64,000 bases of DNA from the NCBI GenBank assembly GCA_017889635.1, contig JAGGAC010000002.1, positions 84,744-148,743 on the forward strand, written 5' to 3'. The notes under the pieces are model-generated. The model saw only the letters and a list, made by a program, of their open reading frames with translations. It ran no database searches and was not told the DNA's origin. Position 1 is the stretch's first letter, and each line of letters opens with the position of its first letter. Shown piece by piece: positions 36,468-44,670 of the stretch. Source of the stretch: Bacillota bacterium (GTDB lineage: Bacteria > Bacillota > Negativicutes > Sporomusales > CTSoil-080). Position numbers and translations under genes: made by a program.

Positions 36468-37604
36468 TCACCTTAATAGCTCGCGTGCAATAACCAAACG
36501 GTTAATCTGATTAGTTCCCTCAAAAATTTGATATATCTTAGCATCACGCAATAGTTTTTCCACCGGGTAATCTCTTAAATAACCATAGCCGCCAAAAATC
36601 TGCACCGCATCGGTAGCCACCTTGACTGCCACATCACTTGCCCGGCATTTAGCCATTGCACCTTCTAGCGTTGGCGATAGCCCCTGATCAAGCAGCCATG
36701 CAGCCCTAAGCACCAAAAGACGAGCCGTATCCACATCGGTAGCCATATCGGCCAGCATAATCTGTATTGCCTGATTATCACAAATAGGTTTTTCAAAAGT
36801 AACCCGCTCTTTAGAATAGGCAATTGCCGCAGCAAGCGCAGACCTAGCTATTCCTACCGCCCCTGCTGCCACCTCCGGCCGGGACGAATCAAGAGTTTTC
36901 ATGGCGATTTTAAAACCTTCGCCTTCTTCTCCCAAGCGGTTTTTCACCGGAATGCGAACATTTTCCAAAATAACCTCTGAAACATTAGCTGCCCTAATCC
37001 CCAACTTAGCTGTTCTTTTACCTACTGACAAACCAGGCGTATTGCTCTCAACAATAAAAGCAGTTATTCCCTTACTTTTTTTGTCAACGTCCACACTGGC
37101 AAAAAAAGTGTATAGACTTGCAACCCCGCCGTTACTGATGAACCATTTAGCGCCGTTTAGTACGTACTCGTCGCCCTCCCGCCGCGCCACGGTTCTCATC
37201 GCGGCTACATCCGACCCCGCCTGAGCCTCAGTTAGGCCGAAAGCGGCCAAATTCGGCTTAACACATAATGGCCTAAGAAATTTGATTTTTTGCTCATTGG
37301 TACCTGCCAAAAGAATTGGCATTGTGGCCAAATTATTAACTCCTATAGCGTTAGCAATACCAGCGCAGCCTGCCGACAATTCCTCTGTCACTAAACTAGC
37401 GCTTACATTGTCAAGTCCCTGTCCGCCATATTCTCTGGGAATTTTTAAATTCATAAAACCCAGCGCATGGGCTTGCTGCACTACATCCCAAGGAAATTCT
37501 TCGGTTTCGTCATACTTTGACGTCACCGGTTTAATTTCTCTTTCGGCGAACCGGCGAGCCATGCTTTGCAACGACAGTTGTTTGTCCGACAGTCCAAAGT
37601 TCAT
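36468..37604 (-). CDS. bcd: Short-chain acyl-CoA dehydrogenase (butyryl-CoA dehydrogenase type)
   Basis: 378 residues. FAD acyl-CoA dehydrogenase: [52 protein letters not shown] and the terminal [20 protein letters not shown], which carries the catalytic Glu. Reduces crotonyl-CoA to butyryl-CoA. No etfAB genes are adjacent, so the electron-transferring flavoprotein for bifurcation must be elsewhere. The start codon lies 3 nt after the stop of a dehydratase pseudogene; the GGATG in that remnant serves as ribosome site, so the gene now appears to be expressed through the pseudogene's sigma-54 promoter. Confidence 0.92.
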   Translation of the reverse strand: MNFGLSDKQLSLQSMARRFAEREIKPVTSKYDETEEFPWDVVQQAHALGFMNLKIPREYGGQGLDNVSASLVTEELSAGCAGIANAIGVNNLATMPILLAGTNEQKIKFLRPLCVKPNLAAFGLTEAQAGSDVAAMRTVARREGDEYVLNGAKWFISNGGVASLYTFFASVDVDKKSKGITAFIVESNTPGLSVGKRTAKLGIRAANVSEVILENVRIPVKNRLGEEGEGFKIAMKTLDSSRPEVAAGAVGIARSALAAAIAYSKERVTFEKPICDNQAIQIMLADMATDVDTARLLVLRAAWLLDQGLSPTLEGAMAKCRASDVAVKVATDAVQIFGGYGYLRDYPVEKLLRDAKIYQIFEGTNQINRLVIARELLR

Positions 37605-37607
37605 GAT

Positions 37608-37915
37608 TTACAACATCCGCCGCAGAGCAACTGTCGGCCATTCGTAGATCGGTAGCTTCTTATTGATTCCAGTAAGATATTTAGCATATTTTTTCAGCCC
37701 CTCTAGATCGTATGCTCCCATCATCGCTTTGATCTCCAGCAGCGGCGAAACGCCACCATCTGTAAGCCAGCGAAATACAAGCACAGCTGATTTTCCACCA
37801 TTCTTATAAAACGATTGGTATATGCCGCGGAAATATTCGCATTTCTCTTGAAATACCTATTAACAAGTTCGCCCGTTTCTGGCGTTCTCATAAGCTTCTA
37901 GGTTCCTACTGGCAT
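37608..37915 (-). pseudogene. Collapsed 4-hydroxybutyryl-CoA dehydratase gene
   Basis: Both ends of a gene homologous to those at 39752 and 44671 are present, but about 400 internal codons are gone. Reading from the old start (37915): MPVGT then a TAG stop in the sixth codon, a jump to a C-terminal part (ETGELVNRYFKRNANISA, RMVENQLCLYFAG), a frameshift, then the former C-terminus in another frame ending PTVALRRML and stop, without the last residues KFRKFEKK. The upstream ribosome site, sigma-54 promoter and activator sites are well kept. Clearly dead as an enzyme; retained as leader of the butyrate operon (inference). Confidence 0.9.
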
Positions 37916-38021
37916 GATATTTCCCCCTCGTATTATAGTAATCCCCAATCAAGCGCCAGATAACAAATTTATTCTTACCACACTACTTAGCGCTTAGGAT
38001 ACTTCTAATTTAAGGTTATAT

Positions 38022-38037
38022 TGCAAAATTCATGCCA
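38022..38037 (-). promoter_or_regulatory. Sigma-54 promoter (butyrate operon/pseudogene)
   Basis: Minus strand TGGCATGAATTTTGCA: GG and GC elements with correct -24/-12 spacing, followed by the pseudogene start about 110 nt downstream. Confidence 0.8.
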
Positions 38038-38100
38038 ATTGATGCTACGCCAATCAAATTAGCGGTTATGTTTAATAAACCAATCGGTATTATAAGAATA

Positions 38101-38160
38101 TGTATATTTTAAATACATTTAAATAGTTACCATTTACCACGATTGTATACTATTAAAACA
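38101..38160. promoter_or_regulatory. Paired activator sites TGT-N11-ACA, cassette A
   Basis: TGTATATTTTAAATACA (38101-38117) and TGTATACTATTAAAACA (38144-38160), centres 43 bp apart, 85 and 128 bp upstream of the -12 GC. They begin directly after the stop codon of the activator gene. Confidence 0.7.
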
Positions 38161-38163
38161 GAA

Positions 38164-39582
38164 CTAATTGTCTATTTTCTGAATATCAATATTATATTTA
38201 CGAAGTTTATCATAAAAAGCCCGCCGAGACATTCCAAGTTCACGCATTGCAGCACTTCTGTTGTTCCTATTCTTTGCCAGCGCCTCGACCATAAGCTCAC
38301 GTTCCAGGTTAGCCAAAGCTTCCTTTGCATCACAAGGTTTTTCTTGAAGAGGCTGATGTTCTTGATAAAGCGTCCGCAAATAGGTCGGTAAATGCTGGAC
38401 TTCTATTTGTGCTCCGCTCCGAACAATGCTGGCGTGTTCCATTGCATTCTGCAGTTCCCTGACATTGCCAGGCCAATCATATTCCGCCAAAATTCTCACG
38501 ACTTCCGGCGCAAGCGTTACCTGATCACCCGATTCTTCCGAAAACTGTGCAAGGAATTTTTCCGCCAGCACGATTATATCATCCTTGCGTTCACGGAGCG
38601 GCGGCAAATTTAGAGGCACTATATTGAGCCGATAATATAAATCCTGCCGAAAAGTTCCATCAGTAATCATTTTCTCCAAATCGCGGTTAGTTGCAGCAAT
38701 TACTCTAATATCTAATTTTATAGTTTTAGTACCGCCCAGTCGTTCCAACTCTTTTTCCTGTAAAACCCGAAGCAATTTCGCCTGCATGCTAATACTCATG
38801 TCACCGATTTCGTCCAAAAATATCGTACCACCATGAGCTAGTTCAAACTTACCAAGTTTGCCGCCTTTTTTTGCTCCGGAAAAAGCCCCTTCCTCATACC
38901 CGAATAACTCACTTTCCAAAAGGGCTTCAGGTATGGCTGCACAGTTAACAACAATCAAAGGCTTATCTTTGCGACGACTGCTATTATGAATTGCCTTAGC
39001 CAGCACCCCCTTACCGGCACCGCTTTCACCCCGGATAAGAACAGTGCTGTCAGTACGGGCCACCTTGGCCGCTAGTTCAAGAGTTTCCCGCAAATTTGGG
39101 GTTCGGCCCACATACTCTTTAAAAGATAACGGCAGTTGTTCCCGTTGATTCAACTGATCCTGCAAATAATCAGCCACCTGCTTGGTTCGCTGCAATTCAC
39201 GACTAAGTTGTACAACTTCTGATATATTATTAAAAATAGAAACACAACCGACAATTTTTTCGCCATCAAACAGCGGAAAACCGCTTCCTATTACGTCAAT
39301 TCCAACTGAAGCAATATGATCTCTCAGATTATGATTAACCTCTCCTGTCCGGAGTACTGATATAGCAAGAGCATTTGGCTCTATTGAATCCAGCCTCCGG
39401 CCCAAAACCTTGTCAACCGGCACACCTAATATCTTGGCATAAGCATTATTAAGATAAACTATCGTTGTATTCGAATCCAAAACCATCACTATATCGTGAA
39501 TATTATCAAGAATTTTAAATAATAAATCTTGATCCCACTGCTTAATAATGTTAGTAGTTATAGCATGAGATTCAATATTCAT
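38164..39582 (-). CDS. Sigma-54-dependent activator, PAS-AAA-Fis (cassette A)
   Basis: 472 residues. PAS sensor (about 17-125: ILDNIHDIVMVLDSNTTIVYLNNAYAKILGVP), AAA+ domain (about 155-390: Walker A GESGAGKG, the sigma-54 contact loop as GAFSGAKKG instead of GAFTGA, Walker B GTIFLDEIGDM, arginine finger region YYRLN), and a C-terminal Fis HTH (NRSAAMRELGMSRRAFYDKLRKY). No receiver domain, so it senses a ligand through PAS. About 80 percent identical to the 41521 activator. It most likely binds the TGT-N11-ACA sites immediately downstream. Confidence 0.93.
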   Translation of the reverse strand: MNIESHAITTNIIKQWDQDLLFKILDNIHDIVMVLDSNTTIVYLNNAYAKILGVPVDKVLGRRLDSIEPNALAISVLRTGEVNHNLRDHIASVGIDVIGSGFPLFDGEKIVGCVSIFNNISEVVQLSRELQRTKQVADYLQDQLNQREQLPLSFKEYVGRTPNLRETLELAAKVARTDSTVLIRGESGAGKGVLAKAIHNSSRRKDKPLIVVNCAAIPEALLESELFGYEEGAFSGAKKGGKLGKFELAHGGTIFLDEIGDMSISMQAKLLRVLQEKELERLGGTKTIKLDIRVIAATNRDLEKMITDGTFRQDLYYRLNIVPLNLPPLRERKDDIIVLAEKFLAQFSEESGDQVTLAPEVVRILAEYDWPGNVRELQNAMEHASIVRSGAQIEVQHLPTYLRTLYQEHQPLQEKPCDAKEALANLERELMVEALAKNRNNRSAAMRELGMSRRAFYDKLRKYNIDIQKIDN

Positions 39583-39652
39583 TGAAATTCCCCCAACCTG
39601 TTTCTTTTGTAAACATTATACCAAAAAAACAGGCTGGGGTTAAATCAGTACC

Positions 39653-39680
39653 ATAATAAATTATCCTGCCTAATTGTCAA
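39653..39680 (-). promoter_or_regulatory. Candidate promoter of activator A
   Basis: Minus strand TTGACA (39680-39675), 16-nt spacer, TATTAT (39658-39653). A second TATAAT (minus strand, 39620-39615) is conserved upstream of both activator genes. Confidence 0.5.
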
Positions 39681-39708
39681 CAGGCACCTTCTAAAAAACT
39701 CTACCTTT

Positions 39709-39733
39709 GTCAGCTTCACCGCAAGTGGCTGAC
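39709..39733 (-). terminator. Terminator after dehydratase copy 1
   Basis: GTCAGC...GCTGAC hairpin (39709-39719 with 39725-39733) just downstream of the stop, T-run a little further (AGTTTTTT on the minus strand). Confidence 0.55.
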
Positions 39734-39751
39734 TAAAACCAAGTTCGCAAA

Positions 39752-41275
39752 TTATTTTTTCTCAAACTTACGGAATTTTTCCAACATCCGCCGTGGAGTA
39801 ACTGTCGGTCGTTCGTAAATAGGCAATTCTTTATTAATTCCAGCCAGATACTTAGCAATATTTTTCAGTCCTTCTAGGTCATATGCTCCCATCATAGCTA
39901 TAGTCTCCATTAACGGTGAACCGCCGCCGTGCATTCCCGCCACCATACTTGCCCCAGCAAAATGCGAACACAATTGGTTTTCCACCATCCGGAAGCAGCG
40001 GTGGGTATTTTCAGCAGTAATTGCCTGATTGCGCTTAGTATATTTATTGACCAGTTCCGCAGTCTCATCGGCAAAATATTCTTCTTCCATAGGCATGGTA
40101 GCACTAAGTCCGCCCGCCAAGTCAGCCAGAATGCTGTACTCGTTGTAAATCTCTTGCCCGGCTAATCTTCTGCCGGCATTAGTCAGGATTTCGTCAGGTA
40201 CAAAAGAGCCGGACGGGAATTTCACGCCACGGTATGCACTGGCTTGACCTGCCGCAAATACTAGTTCTGCAGTACCGATAATGTGCGAAATTTTTTCTTT
40301 GACATGTTCTGCTTTTTCTATTCCGTTGTATTCAGCAACCAAAGCCGCCTGGCTGGCCAGAACTTCAGATACTGCAGTTTTACAGCCAGTATAGGAGTGA
40401 CGGTGGTAATGAGCAAACATCAGCGCCAGATATCCAGCAAACGGTACTACATCCGGATTGGTCCGACCATTCATAAACACCCGCTCGTTCGGCACAAATA
40501 CATCATCAAAAATAGTCATTGATTCAACGTCACCCACTTCACCCATTGGTGCTTTGAGGTGTTTGCGTTTGCTGTGACCGCCCGGCAACGCGATAAGTTT
40601 GATGCCATCCCAGTCAGCCGGAAGGGCGAAAGCTACCGCGTAGTCAGCATCCTTCGAGGACATAAACCGTGTCGGTGTCACGATAATTTCATCTGCATAT
40701 GGCGCAATAGAATTACAAATTTTGGCTCCACGTACAATAATACCGTCAGGTTTTACATCCACTATTCTAACGTACTGATCAGGATCTTCCTGTTCGTGCG
40801 GTCTCTTCAAGCGGTCACCTTTAGTATCGGTTTGAGCGCAGTTGGCCACAAGATCATTAGCCTGGGAATACTCCAGGTAGTTAAGGAATCTTTTATTATA
40901 GTCTGTACCGCAAGCCTGATCCATATCATAGGTAACTACAGCCAACGCGTTCAGAGCATCATTTCCCATACATCGCTGGATACAACCTCCAACACGGTGG
41001 CACAAGAGCCTTGTCATTCGTTGTTTCTTTAAGAGATCTTCCATACTCTGATGAATATGAGTATAACGATTAATTTTTTCGCCAGTAAGATGCGAAGTGG
41101 CAGTACATACTTCCTCATAAGCCGGGTCATTCGCGCAATCATAAGTCTGTTTAATAACATACAGTCCGCCATTTATCCAATCGCCTGTCCGGTCAAGCTT
41201 CTTTCCATTGATATAGACGTTAGGTTTCATCTTTCTCAACCGCGCAACATAAGCTTCATAAGTTCCTACTGCCAT
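39752..41275 (-). CDS. abfD: 4-hydroxybutyryl-CoA dehydratase/vinylacetyl-CoA isomerase family, copy 1
   Basis: 507 residues from the ATG at 41275 (GAGGGGGA upstream). HpaB/AbfD fold. All four [4Fe-4S] ligands known from the Clostridium aminobutyricum enzyme are present one position earlier: Cys98 and Cys102 (GGCIQRCMG), His291 and Cys298 (HRHSYTGCK), with the following Lys also kept. That separates it from flavin monooxygenases of the same fold, which lack the cluster. Expected reaction: 4-hydroxybutyryl-CoA to crotonyl-CoA via an FAD ketyl radical. No CoA-transferase gene is close by, so a related gamma-hydroxyacyl-CoA substrate is possible. Driven by a sigma-54 promoter. Confidence 0.88.
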   Translation of the reverse strand: MAVGTYEAYVARLRKMKPNVYINGKKLDRTGDWINGGLYVIKQTYDCANDPAYEEVCTATSHLTGEKINRYTHIHQSMEDLLKKQRMTRLLCHRVGGCIQRCMGNDALNALAVVTYDMDQACGTDYNKRFLNYLEYSQANDLVANCAQTDTKGDRLKRPHEQEDPDQYVRIVDVKPDGIIVRGAKICNSIAPYADEIIVTPTRFMSSKDADYAVAFALPADWDGIKLIALPGGHSKRKHLKAPMGEVGDVESMTIFDDVFVPNERVFMNGRTNPDVVPFAGYLALMFAHYHRHSYTGCKTAVSEVLASQAALVAEYNGIEKAEHVKEKISHIIGTAELVFAAGQASAYRGVKFPSGSFVPDEILTNAGRRLAGQEIYNEYSILADLAGGLSATMPMEEEYFADETAELVNKYTKRNQAITAENTHRCFRMVENQLCSHFAGASMVAGMHGGGSPLMETIAMMGAYDLEGLKNIAKYLAGINKELPIYERPTVTPRRMLEKFRKFEKK

Positions 41276-41371
41276 TCGATAATCCCCCTCAAATATTATA
41301 GTAATCTCCAACACAACAGCAAGCGCACTACACCTGCCGTCAGCCTCGGAAAACTCTTGCTTAAGTTATAT

Positions 41372-41387
41372 CGCAAAAGCCATGCCA
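41372..41387 (-). promoter_or_regulatory. Sigma-54 promoter of dehydratase copy 1
   Basis: Minus strand TGGCATGGCTTTTGCG, -24/-12 type, about 97 nt before the start codon. Confidence 0.8.
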
Positions 41388-41450
41388 ACTACCATCAACC
41401 CTTAAAAATCATTAGTTTAGTAATAAAATCCCTATAGAATTAAAAATAAC

Positions 41451-41509
41451 TGTCCAAAATCCATACAAACCCCCGCCTCTCCACAGGCAATCTGTACGAA
41501 ATCCGGACA
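41451..41509. promoter_or_regulatory. Paired activator sites TGT-N11-ACA, cassette B
   Basis: TGTCCAAAATCCATACA (41451-41467) and TGTACGAAATCCGGACA (41493-41509), centres 42 bp apart, 85 and 127 bp from the -12 GC, just after the activator B stop codon. Confidence 0.7.
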
Positions 41510-41520
41510 GCTAAACTCTA

Positions 41521-42927
41521 TTATCTACTTTCAATATTATATTTGTGAAGCTTCTCATAGAAAGATCCTCGCGAAAGCCCGAGCTGACGCATAGCAAAAC
41601 TTCGGTTATTGCCACTTTTCTCTATAGCTTCTACGATCAACTCCCTCTCAAATCTCGCTACAGCCTCCTTTAAATCCAGCGGTTTTTCTTCAACTGATTG
41701 GCTTTGTTGGTTAAGAGACCTTAAATATGCCGGTAAATGCCGGACTTCTATTTGATCTGCGCTACAAATAATACTGGCATGTTCCATTACATTCTGTAAC
41801 TCTCTGATATTGCCCGGCCAATCATAATCCTCTAGTATTCGCATCACTTGTGGTGAAAGAATTAACTCGCTGTCCTTGCCTTCCGCTAGTTGCCTCAGAA
41901 TCCTATCCGCTAATTCCGGAATGTCCTCTTTACGCTCGCGTAACGGTGGTAGATTCAATGGCACTATATTAAGCCGATAATATAAATCCTGACGGAAAGT
42001 GCCGTCAGTGATCATCTTTTCTAAATCGCGATTAGTGGCAGCAATTATCCGTATATTTAGTTTTACTGTTTTAGTGCTGCCAAGTCGCTCCAACTCTTTT
42101 TCCTGCAAAACGTGCAGCAATTTCGCCTGCATGTTCAGACTCATATCGCCGATTTCGTCCAAAAATATCGTACCGCCATGAGCCAACTCAAATTTCCCCA
42201 GCTTACCACCTTTTTTCGCCCCAGAAAAAGCCCCTTCCTCATACCCGAATAATTCACTTTCCAATAGCGCCTCAGGTATGGCTGCGCAATTAACAATAAT
42301 CAACGGCTTATCCTTGCGTTGGCTGCTATTATGAATTGCCCTTGCCAGCACCCCTTTCCCGACACCGCTTTCTCCCCGGATAATAACAGTACTGTCAGTG
42401 CGCGCTACCTTAACCGCCAGTTCCAGAGTCTCCCGCAGTATGCCGCTCCGTCCCACATACTCCTTAAAGGAAAGCGGGAGTTGCTCCCGCTGATTCAGTT
42501 GCTCCTGTAAATAATCAGCCACTTGCTTAGTCCGCTGTAATTCCCGGCTCAAATGGACAACTTCCGATATGTTATTGAAAATAGAAACACAGCCGACAAT
42601 TTTTTCGCCTTCAAACAACGGAAATCCGCTTCCTATTACATCAATACCCAGCGACGCCAGCCTATCTCTGCGATTATGAGTAGTCAAGCCTGAACGCAAA
42701 ATTTCAAGTGCCAAGGCTTCAGGCTCGATATCATCAAGCCTGCGCCCCAAGACCTTCTGAACTGGTACCCCCAAGATTTTTGCGTAAGCATTATTAATAT
42801 ATACGACCGTAGTATCAGCATCCAGAACCATGACTATATCCTGAATATTATCCAGAATCTTAAACAACAGCGCTTGATCCCACTTTTTTATAACCTTCGT
42901 AGTTATAGCATGAGTTTCGGTATTCAT
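41521..42927 (-). CDS. Sigma-54-dependent activator, PAS-AAA-Fis (cassette B)
   Basis: 468 residues from the ATG at 42927 (GGGGGAAA upstream). Same architecture as activator A: PAS (ILDNIQDIVMVLDADTTVVYINNAYAK), Walker A GESGVGKG, GAFSGAKKG loop, GTIFLDEIGDMS, Fis helix (NRSFAMRQLGLSRGSFYEKLHKY). The Fis recognition helices differ between the two (RRAFYDK versus RGSFYEK), so their sites may differ slightly. Gene order activator, paired sites, -24/-12, dehydratase repeats cassette A. Confidence 0.93.
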   Translation of the reverse strand: MNTETHAITTKVIKKWDQALLFKILDNIQDIVMVLDADTTVVYINNAYAKILGVPVQKVLGRRLDDIEPEALALEILRSGLTTHNRRDRLASLGIDVIGSGFPLFEGEKIVGCVSIFNNISEVVHLSRELQRTKQVADYLQEQLNQREQLPLSFKEYVGRSGILRETLELAVKVARTDSTVIIRGESGVGKGVLARAIHNSSQRKDKPLIIVNCAAIPEALLESELFGYEEGAFSGAKKGGKLGKFELAHGGTIFLDEIGDMSLNMQAKLLHVLQEKELERLGSTKTVKLNIRIIAATNRDLEKMITDGTFRQDLYYRLNIVPLNLPPLRERKEDIPELADRILRQLAEGKDSELILSPQVMRILEDYDWPGNIRELQNVMEHASIICSADQIEVRHLPAYLRSLNQQSQSVEEKPLDLKEAVARFERELIVEAIEKSGNNRSFAMRQLGLSRGSFYEKLHKYNIESR

Positions 42928-42973
42928 GCATTTCCCCCAGCCCACTTTTTACAACTATTATACCAAAAAAAGA

Positions 42974-43011
42974 CGGATATTCCTCTTGGAATTCACCCCA
43001 GAGGAAATCCG
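42974..43011 (-). terminator. Terminator after the nitroreductase gene
   Basis: CGGATTTCCTCT/AGAGGAATATCCG stem (minus strand, one bulge) followed by TCTTTTTTT; the T-run merges into the activator B -10 (TATAAT, minus strand 42962-42957). Confidence 0.8.
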
Positions 43012-43066
43012 CCCTAATTAAACTGTTAAGTTATAACACAATTACGCTAAGTCAAATTGCGTTCTT

Positions 43067-43678
43067 TCAAATCACCTGATAAATTATTTCTTCTAGCGCC
43101 AGCCTAGGCCTCGGTGCAGGACTTTGTTCAGGATAACCAACCGGCATTAACGCTGTAATAATTAAATTATCCGGCAAAGCAAGAACTTCAGCAATTTTCT
43201 TGGCTTTCATTAATTGAACAATACAAGTGCCCAAACCTAATGACGTAGCCCTAAGCGAAATGTTTTCCATAGCCAACGCCACATTCAGCATCGCATGCGG
43301 AATATACCCCTTTAACGCTTCTGCGTCTTTGGGTTTGTTAAGACCCGGATAGGTGTCAAGAGAGGCTGGATCCATCGCACCAACCGCAATTAGTTCCTCC
43401 ACTCTTTTCCTCGTATCTTTGCCATATGTAGACAGGTCTGCACAACACACAAGTAAAACCGGAGCCTGACTAAGATACTCTTGATCAAATGCCGCAGCTT
43501 GAATTTTTTCTTTTACACTTCGGTCCCTGATTACGATAAACCGCCACGGCTGGTGATTAGTGCCAGATGGAGCCAAGCGGGCTGCTTCCAATAATTCTTT
43601 GACTAATTCCTCTGAAACAGCATCAGGTTTGTACTTTCTGATGCTCCGCCGACTCTCAATCGCCGTCTTTACATCCAC
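43067..43678 (-). CDS. Nitroreductase-family FMN protein
   Basis: 203 residues. N-terminal FMN-binding ESRRSIRKYKPDAVSEELVKELLEAARLAPSGTNHQPWRFIVI is the family hallmark; a second FMN contact region is ISLRATSLGLGTCIVQL. Such proteins reduce nitro, quinone or enone groups, or act as dehydrogenases. It lies 28 nt after an SDR gene in the dehydratase copy 2 transcription unit. Substrate unknown. Confidence 0.88.
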   Translation of the reverse strand: MDVKTAIESRRSIRKYKPDAVSEELVKELLEAARLAPSGTNHQPWRFIVIRDRSVKEKIQAAAFDQEYLSQAPVLLVCCADLSTYGKDTRKRVEELIAVGAMDPASLDTYPGLNKPKDAEALKGYIPHAMLNVALAMENISLRATSLGLGTCIVQLMKAKKIAEVLALPDNLIITALMPVGYPEQSPAPRPRLALEEIIYQVI

Positions 43679-43705
43679 AGACTCACCTCCGGTTTATCTA
43701 AGTTA

Positions 43706-44488
43706 CTACAATAGAATTGTCTGTCCGCCGTCAACTAAATAAGACTGCCCGGTAATAAAGTTAGACGCAGGAGAAGCAAGAAGTACAATCATTCCTTTGA
43801 GATCATCCTCGCCGCCAAACCGGCCCAGCGGTATCCGCTCAGTAAATTTCTCGCTACCTTCCCTATTAAGAACCTTACCACTCATATCAGTCGGGAACCA
43901 TCCAGGGCAAACCGCATTGACATAAATGCCGTATTGAGCCCATTTCGCAGCCATATCCCTGGTCATTGCCACAACCGCCCCTTTGCTGGCAGTATATGGA
44001 ATTGCATTTACAATGTCCGGTTTGTCTGCTCCGAACGCCCCCATCGAAGCTACATTTATTATTTTACCACAGCCTTGCTCTTTCATGGCCTTGGCAGCCA
44101 TTGCTGACAATTGAAACATTCCGTTAACATTAAGATCCATAACCATGCGCCATTTATCCATCGGGAAATTGAGTGAATCAGCGCCCCAGCTAGTTCCGGC
44201 ATTATTCACCAGGATGTCCAGAGTACCAAATTCTTTGATTGCGGCATCCACCAGATTGCGGCAATCTTCCTCTTTACTAACATCGCAAGCGACAGCAATA
44301 GCTTTAATACCGTTATCTTTCATTAGTTTTTCACACATTTCCTTACAGCGGTCAACCTTCCGCGCCGCGATTACAAGGTTTGCTCCGGCCTCAGCTAACC
44401 CTCTGGCCATTTGCGCCCCGATACCGCTTGCGCCACCAGTTACTATTGCCGTCTTACCAGTTAACGAAAAAAGTTCTTTTACATTCAT
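43706..44488 (-). CDS. SDR-family oxidoreductase in dehydratase operon
   Basis: 260 residues from the ATG at 44488 (GGAGGAAG upstream). Cofactor loop GGASGIGAQ, NNAG (ILVNNAGTSWG), catalytic Ser in NVASMGAF, Tyr/Lys in YTASKGA, end GQSYLVDGGQTI. Gluconate-5-dehydrogenase/FabG-like. Only moderately similar to the 27672 SDR. Position after dehydratase copy 2 suggests it acts on a hydroxy or keto intermediate; not provable here. Confidence 0.88.
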   Translation of the reverse strand: MNVKELFSLTGKTAIVTGGASGIGAQMARGLAEAGANLVIAARKVDRCKEMCEKLMKDNGIKAIAVACDVSKEEDCRNLVDAAIKEFGTLDILVNNAGTSWGADSLNFPMDKWRMVMDLNVNGMFQLSAMAAKAMKEQGCGKIINVASMGAFGADKPDIVNAIPYTASKGAVVAMTRDMAAKWAQYGIYVNAVCPGWFPTDMSGKVLNREGSEKFTERIPLGRFGGEDDLKGMIVLLASPASNFITGQSYLVDGGQTILL

Positions 44489-44600
44489 TGTTCTTCCTCC
44501 AATTTCTATGTATAAAATATTTATATGCAACCGGTTTGTTAAACCGGCGGCTAAGCACTTTTAAACAGTCAATTATTCGCTATCCAATAATTATCCAAAC

Positions 44601-44649
44601 GCCTAGCTGCGGCTTAACTTCTACTAGCAGAAGTTAAGCGCAGCTAGGC
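44601..44649 (-). terminator. Large hairpin between dehydratase copy 2 and SDR
   Basis: About 21-bp stem with one bulge (44601-44622 with 44629-44649). No long T-run; may terminate partly and set the dehydratase:SDR ratio. Confidence 0.55.
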
Positions 44650-44670
44650 CTCTCTCAAAGTCAATTAACT

